Source: an uncultured Faecalibacterium sp. (GTDB taxonomy: Bacteria > Bacillota > Clostridia > Oscillospirales > Ruminococcaceae). Taken from it: a stretch of DNA of 64,000 nt. The notes below the pieces were generated by a model that did no database searches, was not told the DNA's origin, and worked only from the letters and a program-made list of their open reading frames with translations. A program made the translations under genes and the position numbers. Location of the stretch: the NCBI GenBank assembly GCA_900539945.1, contig UQDV01000008.1, forward strand, positions 1-64,000, written 5' to 3'. Every line of letters begins with the position of its first letter. Position 1 is the stretch's first letter. Below are positions 23,640-32,173 of the stretch, one piece after another.

Positions 23640-25898
23640 ATGAGCATTCGATTTGATTCTGACTCCCGCATTTTTGTGTTGGAGACCGCCCATACCAGCT
23701 ACCACATGAAGGTGGATGCGCTGGGACATCTTCTGCACCTGTATTATGGTAAAAAAATCGGTGCAGGCGATCTGATGCAGCTGTATCCCCGCACAGACCG
23801 GGGATTCTCGCCGGATTACTACGCTTACCGCACCCACCGGGGCATTTCCCCGGATCTGCTCCCGCAGGAGTATACCGGCTGCAACGTGGGCGATTTCCGT
23901 CTGTCCTGCCTGACGGTGGCCGACAGCCGTGGCGCCTTTGGCGCAGACTTTACCTATGTGAGCCACACGGTGGAGGCGGGCAAATATCAGTTGACCGGTC
24001 TGCCCTGTGCCCACGCAGAGGAAAACGATGCCGAGACCCTGATCGTCCGAATGCAGGACGAGGTCACCGGTCTGACGCTGGAGCTGCTGTACGGCGTGTT
24101 TGTGCAGCAGGATGTCATCACCCGTGCGGCGCGGCTGACAAACCACGGCGATGCCCCGCTGCGGCTGGACAAGGCGGCATCTGCCTGTCTGGATCTGCCC
24201 TTTGGCAGATGGGATCTGCTGCATTTCCACGGCAGACACGCCATGGAACGGCAGCTGGAGCGGGAAGCTGTGGGCACCAATATCCAGACCATTTCTTCGG
24301 TGCGGGGCAGCTCCAGCCACCACAACAATCCCTTCCTGATCCTCTGCCAGCAGGATGCAACGGAGACCAGCGGTGCCTGCTACGGGGTGATGATGGTCTA
24401 TTCCGGCAGCTACCAGATGGACGTGGAGCGCTCTCAGACCGGGCTTGTCCGGGTAGTGAGCGGCATTCAGGAGGAACGTTTTGCGTGGAACCTGAAGCCG
24501 GGCGAGACCTTTGATACCCCGGAGGTGATCCTTTCCTTTGCGGCAGAGGGCCTGACCCCGCTTTCCCAGCAGTACCACCGCTTTTTGCGGCGCAACATCT
24601 GCCGCGGCCCATGGAAGGACAAACGCCGCCCGGTGCTGATCAACAACTGGGAGGCCACCTATTTTGATTTCAACACCGAAAAGATCGTAAAGATCGCGGA
24701 AAAAGCGGCCTCTCTCGGCGTGGAGATGATGGTGCTGGACGATGGCTGGTTCGGCACCCGGAATGACGACAATCAGGGTCTGGGCGACTGGACCGTGAAC
24801 TGCGAAAAACTGCCCGGCGGACTGGACCCGCTGATTGGGCAAGTCAATGCGCTGGGCATGAAATTCGGCCTGTGGATCGAGCCGGAAATGGTCAACGAGA
24901 ACTCCCGGCTGTACCGCACCCACCCGGACTGGGCGCTGACCCTGCCTGGACGCAAGCCCGCCATGGGGCGCAACCAGCTGGTGCTGGATCTTTCCCGCCC
25001 GGAGGTGGTGGACTATCTGGCAGAGGCGATCGGCAGGTTGCTGCGGGAGCATCACATCGAGTATATCAAGTGGGATATGAACCGCAGCATGAGCGATGTG
25101 TACAGCCGTGCTTTCCCTGCCGAGCAGCAGGGCGAGATCATGCACCGCTATATGCTGGGCGTTTATGCGCTGGCAGAGCGGCTGACGCAGGGCTTCCCGG
25201 AGGTGCTGTTCGAGGGCTGTGCAGGCGGCGGCGGACGCTTTGATGCCGGAATGCTGTGCTACTATCCCCAGATCTGGTGCAGTGATGATACCGATGCCAT
25301 TGAACGGCTGACGATCCAGCACGGCACCTCCTTTGGCTATCCGGTCTGCACCATGGGTGCCCATGTTTCTGCCTGCCCCAACCACCAGACCGGCCGCACC
25401 ACGCCCATCGACACCCGTGCTGTGGTGGCGATGAGCGGCACCTTTGGCTACGAGCTGGATCTGGGCAAACTGAAGCGCGCCGAGTGCACCGCAGTGAAAA
25501 ACCAGATCAAGCGGTTCAAACGGCTGAACGACCTGATCCGCACCGGCGATTATTACCGGCTGACCGACCCGGCAGAAAACGCATATTTCACGGCATGGCA
25601 GTTTGCCGCAGAGGACGGCAGCGAGGCACTGCTGAATCTGGTGGTGACCCATCCGCAGGCAAATCCCTTGCCCATCCACCTGTGCTTCCGTGGGCTGGAA
25701 GAAGACGCTGTGTATGAGCTGGATGGCATCGACTATTTCGGCTCTCAGTATGACCGCGACGGCGGCAAAGCCATAGAAGACGGCATTCACAAGGGGATGC
25801 GGTTCAGCGGCAGCACGCTGCTGTATGCAGGGCTTGTCCTGCCGCAGCTGTTTGGCGATTACCCCAGCGTGCAGCTTCATCTTACACGAAAAGGATAA
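23640..25898 (+). CDS. Alpha-galactosidase (GH36)
   Basis: A 752-residue GH36 enzyme of the usual bacterial tetrameric type: N-terminal beta-supersandwich (1-320), catalytic barrel (about 330-640) and C-terminal beta domain. The nucleophile is Asp479 in YIKWDMNR and the acid/base Asp549 in WCSDDTDAIERL; NNWEATYFDF and LDDGWFG are further family blocks. It removes terminal alpha-1,6-galactose, so raffinose yields galactose and sucrose. No signal peptide, so intracellular. GAGGTG lies before the ATG. The amylosucrase gene starts 6 bp after its stop, which would consume the sucrose formed. Confidence 0.95.
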   Translation: MSIRFDSDSRIFVLETAHTSYHMKVDALGHLLHLYYGKKIGAGDLMQLYPRTDRGFSPDYYAYRTHRGISPDLLPQEYTGCNVGDFRLSCLTVADSRGAFGADFTYVSHTVEAGKYQLTGLPCAHAEENDAETLIVRMQDEVTGLTLELLYGVFVQQDVITRAARLTNHGDAPLRLDKAASACLDLPFGRWDLLHFHGRHAMERQLEREAVGTNIQTISSVRGSSSHHNNPFLILCQQDATETSGACYGVMMVYSGSYQMDVERSQTGLVRVVSGIQEERFAWNLKPGETFDTPEVILSFAAEGLTPLSQQYHRFLRRNICRGPWKDKRRPVLINNWEATYFDFNTEKIVKIAEKAASLGVEMMVLDDGWFGTRNDDNQGLGDWTVNCEKLPGGLDPLIGQVNALGMKFGLWIEPEMVNENSRLYRTHPDWALTLPGRKPAMGRNQLVLDLSRPEVVDYLAEAIGRLLREHHIEYIKWDMNRSMSDVYSRAFPAEQQGEIMHRYMLGVYALAERLTQGFPEVLFEGCAGGGGRFDAGMLCYYPQIWCSDDTDAIERLTIQHGTSFGYPVCTMGAHVSACPNHQTGRTTPIDTRAVVAMSGTFGYELDLGKLKRAECTAVKNQIKRFKRLNDLIRTGDYYRLTDPAENAYFTAWQFAAEDGSEALLNLVVTHPQANPLPIHLCFRGLEEDAVYELDGIDYFGSQYDRDGGKAIEDGIHKGMRFSGSTLLYAGLVLPQLFGDYPSVQLHLTRKG

Positions 25899-25904
25899 AA
25901 GGAT

Positions 25905-27731
25905 ATGAAGGATCAAACTGCATTTTCCACCCGCTTTGCCCACCATAAGGACGAGCTGGAATGGCTGTTCATGGAGCTGTACCACAACCGGGAAGGGCTG
26001 GAGGTTCTGGAGCGGGAGATGGCAGAAGCCTACAACGCCCGCAGCGCCGAGCTGAAAGCACTGGACAAGGCACGCTCTGCCGACCCGGAGTGGTACAAGC
26101 GTGGCAATATGTTCGGCATGACCATGTACACCGACCTCTTTGCCGGGAACTTAAAAGAACTGGCAAAGAAGCTGCCCTACCTCAAGGAGCAGAAGCTGAC
26201 CTATCTGCACCTGATGCCCCTTTTGCAGATGCCTCATCCCCACAACGATGGCGGCTATGCGGTGGAGGATTTTGACACCGTAGACCCTGCCCTTGGCACC
26301 AACAAAGACCTGGAAAACCTGACCCGTGAACTGCGCAAGGCAGGCATCAGCCTGTGTCTGGATTTTGTCATGAACCACACCGCCAGCACCCACCGCTGGG
26401 CCATGGAGGCAAAGGCGGGCGACCCGTGGTTTCAGGCCTATTACCACCTCTATGACGACCGCACCATCCCCGACCAGTACGAGCAGACTGTGCCCCAGGT
26501 GTTCCCCAACACCGCGCCCGGCAACTTTACATGGTGTGAGGAGATGCACAAGTGGGTGCTGACCACCTTCCACGACTACCAGTGGGACCTGAACTACGCA
26601 AACCCGGCGGTGTTCGTGGACATGACCAAGAGCATCCTGCATCTGGCAAATCTGGGCGTAGAAGTGTTCCGCATTGACGCCGTGCCCTACATCTGGAAGC
26701 AGCTGGGCACCACCTGCCGCAATCTGCCGCAGGTGCACACCATTGTGCGGATGCTCCGCATGGTGCTGGAATGCGTCTGCCCGGCGGTCATCCTCAAGGG
26801 CGAGGTGGTCATGGCTCCCAAGGAGCTGGCGGCGTACTTCGGTACCCCGGAAAAGCCGGAATGCCATATGCTCTACAACGTGTCCACCATGGTCAACCTG
26901 TGGGGTGCCCTTGCCAGCCGGGACACCCGGCTGCTGAAAGCCCAGCTGGATGCCCTTCACGCCCTGCCGGACAACTGCTGGTTCGTGAACTATCTGCGCT
27001 GCCACGATGATATTGGCTGGGGTCTGGACGAAGCGGTGGAAAACCGGCTCGGCATCGACCCGCAGAAACATAAGGAATACCTGTACCACTTCTACGAGGG
27101 CAACTTCCCCGGAAGCTGGGCAAAGGGCGAGCTGTACAACTACGACCCCGCCACCGGCGATGCCCGCAGCTGCGGCACCACCGCCAGCCTGTGCGGCGTG
27201 GAGCAGGCACTGGAAAAGGGCGATAAAATCGCACTGGATTATGCCGTGAAGCGTGACCTGCTGCTGCACACTGCCATGGCGTTTTTGCAGGGCTTCCCGA
27301 TGCTGAACTGCGGTGACGAGATCGCGCAGCGCAACGGCTGGGACTACAAAAACGACCCCGACCGTGTGGAGGACAGCCGCAACCTGCACCGCAGCAAATT
27401 CAACTGGGAAAACGCAAAACAGCGCACCCGGAAAGGTACGCTGCAAAACGCTCTGTGGCAGGGCATGGAGCAGCTGCGCCAAATGCGCGCAGACCCCTGC
27501 TTTGCCCCGGATGCATGGGTGACCACATGGGACAGCCACAATCCCGGTGTGCTGGCGCTGGTGCGCAAGCGCGGCGAGGAAACGCTGGTGGGACTGTTCA
27601 ACTTTACCGAGTACCCGGCAGGGGCAAGTCTGGATGCTCTGGGCGGCGAGTATCAGACCGCAGATGGAGCTTCCGTCTGGCTGGCGGATGTGGAGCTGGA
27701 GCCGTATCAGGCGCTGCTGGTACGCCGCTGA
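25905..27731 (+). CDS. Amylosucrase (GH13 subfamily 4), island 2 copy
   Basis: A 608-residue near-twin of the island 1 enzyme, with the same catalytic triad motifs (RIDAVPYIWK, LKGEVVM, RCHDDIGW). Differences cluster at the ends (N-terminus MKDQTAFSTRFAHH versus MAVKQEFASRFAKH; C-terminus VRR versus VKNK) with only scattered changes inside, such as LECVCP versus LEVVCP. That pattern suggests recent duplication or gene conversion of the core. Only AAAAGGAT precedes the ATG. In this operon the sucrose would come from raffinose cleaved by the preceding GH36 enzyme. It makes alpha-glucan plus fructose; simple hydrolysis is the alternative. Confidence 0.9.
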   Translation: MKDQTAFSTRFAHHKDELEWLFMELYHNREGLEVLEREMAEAYNARSAELKALDKARSADPEWYKRGNMFGMTMYTDLFAGNLKELAKKLPYLKEQKLTYLHLMPLLQMPHPHNDGGYAVEDFDTVDPALGTNKDLENLTRELRKAGISLCLDFVMNHTASTHRWAMEAKAGDPWFQAYYHLYDDRTIPDQYEQTVPQVFPNTAPGNFTWCEEMHKWVLTTFHDYQWDLNYANPAVFVDMTKSILHLANLGVEVFRIDAVPYIWKQLGTTCRNLPQVHTIVRMLRMVLECVCPAVILKGEVVMAPKELAAYFGTPEKPECHMLYNVSTMVNLWGALASRDTRLLKAQLDALHALPDNCWFVNYLRCHDDIGWGLDEAVENRLGIDPQKHKEYLYHFYEGNFPGSWAKGELYNYDPATGDARSCGTTASLCGVEQALEKGDKIALDYAVKRDLLLHTAMAFLQGFPMLNCGDEIAQRNGWDYKNDPDRVEDSRNLHRSKFNWENAKQRTRKGTLQNALWQGMEQLRQMRADPCFAPDAWVTTWDSHNPGVLALVRKRGEETLVGLFNFTEYPAGASLDALGGEYQTADGASVWLADVELEPYQALLVRR

Positions 27732-27742
27732 AAGGAGCAGCC

Positions 27743-28675
27743 ATGGATATTGTAACGATTGGTGAAGTTTTGATCGACCTTACCCAGACCGGCAAGGACG
27801 AAAAGGGCATTCCGCAGTTTGCCGCAACCCCCGGCGGTGCTCCGGCAAATCTGGCGGTGGCTGCTTCCAGACTGGGCGCACAGACCGCCTTTATCGGCAA
27901 GGTGGGTGCGGATGCCTTTGGCCGCTACCTGAAAGAGGTTCTGGCAGAAAACAAGGTAGACGTTTCCGGCATGGCGGTGGATGCAGACCACCCCACCACC
28001 ATGGCAGTCGTGTCGGTGGATGCCACCGGTGAGCGGAATTTCAGCTTCTACCGCAGTGCCAACGCTGACGTGATGCTGCGCAAAGAGGACATTTCGGAGG
28101 GTGCTCTGAAAGCTGCCAAAATCTTCCACTTCGGTTCTGTCAGCCTAACCGCTGACCCCTCCCGCACCGCTACGCTGGACGCTGCTACCCGTGCCAAAAA
28201 GCTGGGTGCTGTCATTACTTATGACCCGAATTACCGTGCCAACCTCTGGAAGAACAAAGAGGATGCCATTGCTCAGATGAAAGCACCCCTGCCGCTGGTG
28301 GATATCTTGAAAGTGTCCGATGAAGAACTGCCCCTGCTCACCGGCACCACCGACTGCGAAAGCGGCACGGCACAACTGGCACAGAACGGCATCCGACTGA
28401 TTTTTGTCACCTTGGGTGCAAACGGCGTATTCTACCGCTTTGGGGAGAAAACTGGTCATGTGGCAGGCGTCCCCTGCAAGGTGGGCGACACCAACGGCGC
28501 AGGCGATACCTTCTTTGGGGCGGCTCTGTCCAAACTCTGCAAGGAGGAGCTGGACACCCTGACCGTGGACAAGCTGGAAGGCATTCTGGCCTTTGCCAAT
28601 AAAGCTGCCAGCATCACCACCAGCCGCCACGGTGCGATCCCTGCCATGCCTGCATTGGAAGAAATCGAAAAATAA
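27743..28675 (+). CDS. Fructokinase (PfkB family), island 2 copy
   Basis: A 310-residue PfkB kinase with PGGAPANLAVAASRLG and DTNGAGDTFFGAAL signatures. The ATG at 27743 follows AAAGGAGCAGCC, 11 bp after the amylosucrase stop. It phosphorylates the fructose released by that enzyme. It closes the operon before a strong hairpin and is about 95% identical to the protein at 8430-9362. The frame is open far upstream inside the amylosucrase gene, but that is not a real start. Confidence 0.93.
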   Translation: MDIVTIGEVLIDLTQTGKDEKGIPQFAATPGGAPANLAVAASRLGAQTAFIGKVGADAFGRYLKEVLAENKVDVSGMAVDADHPTTMAVVSVDATGERNFSFYRSANADVMLRKEDISEGALKAAKIFHFGSVSLTADPSRTATLDAATRAKKLGAVITYDPNYRANLWKNKEDAIAQMKAPLPLVDILKVSDEELPLLTGTTDCESGTAQLAQNGIRLIFVTLGANGVFYRFGEKTGHVAGVPCKVGDTNGAGDTFFGAALSKLCKEELDTLTVDKLEGILAFANKAASITTSRHGAIPAMPALEEIEK

Positions 28676-28680
28676 CAGAA

Positions 28681-28722
28681 CCGGCCACCAACCTGTAGCA
28701 AATCATACAGGCTGGTGGCCGG
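28681..28722 (+). terminator. Operon-end hairpin
   Basis: CCGGCCACCAACCTGTA pairs with TACAGGCTGGTGGCCGG across GCAAATCA with one mismatch. No T tract follows directly. It ends the raffinose-type operon. Confidence 0.7.
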
Positions 28723-28758
28723 AAACCATGGGTTAGAAAATTAAAGGCAAAACAAAAA

Positions 28759-28999
28759 CAGGGTGCGCCCCGAAAGACGCACCCTGCCAAAATCCACATA
28801 CGATAGCGATATGTACAACAGGGCGTTCCCCATCGGGAACGCTCTGTTTTTCTTTGCCAGAGATATGAGCCTGTTCCGCCTGCCACGCGGCAAGCTCGCG
28901 TTTGCGCAGCGCAGCGGAGCAATGAAAGCCCCAGTGGGGCTTTTAAGCGACCGAACGGTCTTGCGCAAGCAAGATGGAGGGGCCTTGCCCCGACAAGTG
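28759..28999. repeat. Composite interspersed repeat, copy A
   Basis: Two hairpins, CAGGGTGCG/CGCACCCTG (28759-28786) and ACAGGGCGTTCCC/GGGAACGCTCTGT (28818-28847, then T run), precede a ~110-bp palindrome-rich unit containing AAAGCCCCAGTGGGGCTTTT. The unit recurs inverted at 31785-31892, and the hairpin part recurs with a truncated unit at 45785-45965. It codes for nothing convincing. It appears to have truncated the small gene at 28998-29120. Confidence 0.8.
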
Positions 29000-29120
29000 A
29001 CCGCTGGCCTTCCTCGCTGTTCCAGCAGGCAAGGATGGCCGGGTAGAATGCCCGCGCCAGACGGTCAATGGCTTCATCGGGATAAGGGGAAGTGTTTGTG
29101 GACTTTTTCTTTTTGTTCAA
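28998..29120 (-). pseudogene. Truncated small mobile-element protein gene
   Basis: AAAGGAG and a TTG start 7 bases later open a frame reading MNKKKKSTNTSPYPDEAIDR and onward to SEEGQR, then run directly into the interspersed repeat. The start resembles the short conserved protein encoded near relaxase and integrase genes of Clostridia conjugative elements, which normally continues with a charged tail. About 40 codons remain. The family assignment is from memory of the motif and is tentative. Confidence 0.5.
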
Positions 29121-29174
29121 ACGCACGCTCCTTTGACGATCCGCAGACAGTTTAGTATGATTGTACCTGATACA

Positions 29175-29380
29175 TCATTCCTGTACGAATCTCGTAAGTT
29201 TATCTGCTACGGCATCATGGGAGGCACTGTGACTAATAACGAGAATCAACTTTTTTCCTAGAGTTTTAACAAGCAATTGATTAGGCTATGTTCAGGTTTT
29301 CGTCAAGATTGCTTTCGGGTTTATCCAGCAAGATGCAAGTAAAGTCACCCAAAAGGGTACGTGCTGTCAGGCAGCAGGGA
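29175..29380 (-). pseudogene. Remnant of an ABC transporter ATPase
   Basis: One frame reads LTARTLLGDFTCILLDKPESNLDE, matching the ABC Walker B/D-loop region (normally LARxLL..ILDEPxSNLDE), then stops near 29283. A neighbouring frame continues with GKKLILVISHSASHDAVADKL, matching the switch-histidine region. The Walker A and signature parts are missing and Glu is changed to Lys in the Walker B, so this is a dead, frameshifted C-terminal fragment, probably of an exporter-type ATPase. Confidence 0.65.
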
Positions 29381-29444
29381 TCTATGCGAGAGGTCTGACA
29401 GAAGTGGATGATGATACCGTTGGCATTCCAACACTTATGCTTTG

Positions 29445-30077
29445 TTACGCCGTACCCTTGGGCAACAAGAATGTAAAAACCATAATGGGGGAAAGAATAT
29501 TCACGGCCGCATGGATTGCCCAGCCATACAAAATACTTCCCTGTGCCTTTTGCAATGAAAGCCATCCCAAGGCATAGCCTATTCCACCCGTTAGCAGCAC
29601 TATGACACACAGCGCAGGGATATTCTTGTCTGGCAGCGCAGTAATGTGTACCATACCAAAAATGAGTGCCTGAACGGCATTCCCTGTTTTCTCTCCAAAT
29701 TTATGGCACAGGCGTTTACAAAGAAATCCCCGGAACAGGATTTCCTCCGACAACGAAGTCTGCACGATCGCCCATATCAGTATAACTGCAGATGTTTCTA
29801 TACTCCAACCGGTCTGCCGAAACGCATCCACTGTAAAACCCTGATAATTCAGATTTCCAGATCGATAGAGCCACATATACGGTAAAAATAATGCCGCTAA
29901 AAATCCCGCAAGAATACAAAACATAGCATTCAAAGGCGGGGCAGCTGCTGTACTAATTCCCAACCACTTAAAAAAGCCCTTGACCCTTTTCTGTGTAAGG
30001 ATATACCACACAAGTGGAACACCTGAAAAAATCAAAAGTTGCAATACCGCACTTGTTATCTGGTTGAGTAGGATCAT
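29445..30077 (-). CDS. CPBP-family intramembrane protease
   Basis: A 210-residue membrane protein with about six hydrophobic segments and the CPBP (Abi/CAAX protease-like) motifs: EEILFRG (Glu111, Glu112, Arg116) and FGMVHI with the conserved histidine, plus a third motif around HAAVN near the C-terminus. These proteins include bacteriocin self-immunity proteases; the substrate here is unknown. GGAGGAACGGT precedes the ATG. It lies next to a broken ABC ATPase, perhaps the remains of a bacteriocin-immunity cluster carried by the mobile debris region. Confidence 0.85.
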   Translation of the reverse strand: MILLNQITSAVLQLLIFSGVPLVWYILTQKRVKGFFKWLGISTAAAPPLNAMFCILAGFLAALFLPYMWLYRSGNLNYQGFTVDAFRQTGWSIETSAVILIWAIVQTSLSEEILFRGFLCKRLCHKFGEKTGNAVQALIFGMVHITALPDKNIPALCVIVLLTGGIGYALGWLSLQKAQGSILYGWAIHAAVNILSPIMVFTFLLPKGTA

Positions 30078-30560
30078 ACCGTTCCTCCATTATCATCGTG
30101 TTTTTCAAAGGCAGCGCCTGTCCGTTGTGCAATGCAGCCTGCAGGACATCAGAGCGCCCTTATTCTGCGCCTGCAGCAGGAAAATCTTTCCGGTTTTATT
30201 TGTCACTGCAGTCGCACCCGGTCTTTCCCGGAAATGCCGCTTCTTTTGCCGAAGAATCGTACTTTGGCCTGTAATGGCCGCCGAATTGCAGTTCCGGCCA
30301 TTTACTCTTCCGTACCTTGCCACTTTTACAATGTTTTTCGACAAATCGACTAATAATTTCCACAAAAATCTCAATTTTTCATATTTTAACACAACACAAA
30401 CAGACCGTCAAGCTTTCCTTTCTTGCGGCCTTATTCTTTTATTCAATTTCACCAACCTTCTTTTCTCGACCGCCTCTCTTGCCGTTTAGCCTTCTCTAAT
30501 GCGTGGCCTATCTTTCCTTATGCTGTCAGCCCAATTTCCCGCTAACATTCTCAGAAGGCG
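30078..30560. other. Gene-free AT-rich stretch
   Basis: No convincing gene is seen on either strand. It is AT-rich around 30310-30480 and includes the promoter side of the CPBP gene. Short open frames lack ribosome sites and recognisable motifs. Confidence 0.5.
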
Positions 30561-31430
30561 CTACCAGCGCTCTTGTACCCCAGAATCCTGCGCAGGCAGC
30601 TGTTGGTCCAATTCTCCGTTGCGGCGATTTCCTCTGCCGTGACCTTTGTGAAGTCCATTCCTTTCGGGTGGCGACGGATCATGCCGCCCACGGCTTTCCT
30701 TGACGGTGATTTCGTACTGTTGCAAGAGCCTGTCCGAAAAATCTTCAAAGCTGGTGGCACGGTACAGCACCGAAGAAATCTGTTTCCGCAGGGTATCTTT
30801 TACGGTTTCAAACTTCTTCTGCTTGGGCTGCTGTCCGGCTGCGAGCAGGGCTGCGTTTTCACGGTCAAGTTTCAACTGGCCACGCCTACGCGCCCAATAC
30901 TCAGCTTCGCTGACATGCTCTTTCAAGCCGTTGAGCAGGTCGATCTGGTACAGTCCGGCACCTTCGCACAACTCCATGACCTCAACACGCAAGTGCCGCA
31001 TGGTTTGGGCTGTGCTGGAGTGCTTCATGCCCTCTAGCCAGTCGCGGGGCTTCTGCATATAGGGCTTGCGTTCCACTTCCCGTGTTCGGATGCTGCCGAT
31101 CACGATGTGGACATGGATGTTTCCCGAATGGTTATGCCCATCCGGGTGGGTGCAGACGATGGCAGGATGACAGGGAAAGTTCTCTTTACAAAAGTTCAGA
31201 CCGAGGGCTTGTGCCCTTTCCATGGTCAAGCCGTTGTCGGCTGCATCTCTGGGGTCAAAGCTGAGGATATACTGGTGGCTCTTGATATCGTCCGGGTGGT
31301 TGTTCTTGTTGTACTTTCGGTTTGCCAACAGACAGGCAGTTGCAAACGAATAATCGCCACATTCAAGAGTAAGCTGTCGGCGGTAGAAACCGTCCGATTT
31401 TGGGAAGAACCACTTTATTTGTCCGAAGCG
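30561..31430 (-). pseudogene. Truncated conjugative-element relaxase (MobA/MobL-like)
   Basis: The frame encodes a relaxase core typical of Clostridia conjugative elements: SHQYILSFDPRDAADNGLT, HPAIVCTHPDGHNHSGNIHVHIV with the HxH metal-binding motif, VMELCEGAGLYQIDLLNG, EAEYWARRRGQ and ITVKESRGR. The expected N-terminal segment is missing: the frame opens at a stop near 31431 with no good start. After ESRGR (near 30683) it continues in unrelated sequence, so the C-terminus is lost through a frameshift or rearrangement. It is a different family from the intact MobV-like relaxase of island 1. It shows that island 2 absorbed part of a larger conjugative element. Confidence 0.8.
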
Positions 31431-31474
31431 TTACGGATACCTTATGTAGACAAAATGTCCACATGAGGTGAATT

Positions 31475-31959
31475 GCCGTTCTCTCTGCATGGCTTTCCTG
31501 CCCCCCTCCGGCGGCGTTTTCCGGCTCTCCTTCTCAGGGTCATCGCCGGGTATCCCATACAGACGGTCATGCGGTTTTCAAGGTCCAACGGGCAAAACGG
31601 CAATAAAAAAGCCGTCACAAAACAGACCAGCCCTGCCTTCGCTTTTTCTGGAAGGTCATGCTAGTCGGTTATGTAACGGCTGAAAGCCAAGATGTTCAGC
31701 CCCGCAGGTACTGAGCGAATAAGTAAAAATATGTAAATATTAAATTGTTGGGATAGATTACCACAAAATCCGGGGCGTGTCAACGTGAACTTGTCGGGGC
31801 GAGACCCCTCCATCTTGCTACGCAAGACCGTTCTATCGCTTAAAAGCCCCACTGGGGCTTTCATTGCTGCGCTGCGCTTCGCAAACGCGAACTTTTGAAA
31901 ACACGTCACTTTCGGCAGCTTGCAAGAAAACACGGTGAAAACTTTGGCAAAAAGAGAGA
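31475..31959. repeat. Long direct repeat, copy B (partner at 6187-6577)
   Basis: The sequence parallels 6187-6577: GCCGTTCTCTCTGCATGG, GGCGGCGTTTTCCGGCTCTC, ATTAAATTGTTGGGATAGAT and CACTTTCGGCAG..TGAAAACTTTGGC occur in the same order. The main difference is the 108-bp insertion at 31785-31892. In both islands it follows relaxase-side sequence and precedes cargo. No gene is seen from 31431 to 32173. Confidence 0.75.
31785..31892. mobile_element. 108-bp palindrome-rich insertion (repeat copy B)
   Basis: Compared with 6501-6511, where GTGTCAAC continues through AAAAAG to TTTTGAAAACAC, this site has 108 extra bases starting GTGAAC and ending GCGAAC. Inside is AAAGCCCCACTGGGGCTTT, shared with the inverted copy at 28889-28999. 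Too short to encode protein, so a REP- or MITE-like unit moved in trans is the best guess. Confidence 0.65.
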
Positions 31960-32173
31960 ACTGGGCGCTGCCAGCCCTCTTGATAAAGAATCAAGGTGAA
32001 AGTTGCATCGAAACACAATGTAAGGGAGTATAAGGCACTAGAACAGGGACGGTATTTGCCCCTGTTAGGTTTCACGAAGGATAAAAGGTCAATTAAAATT
32101 ACTTGACGAAATGGAGGCAGACATGCTATGCTGTGGGTATACACTTTTATACACTATGGGAATGGAGCGGCGT

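Noticed and set aside
23496..25985. Minus-strand open frame of 829 codons over the alpha-galactosidase
   Set aside because: Antisense shadow of a gene with an intact GH36 active site; no ribosome site or domain.
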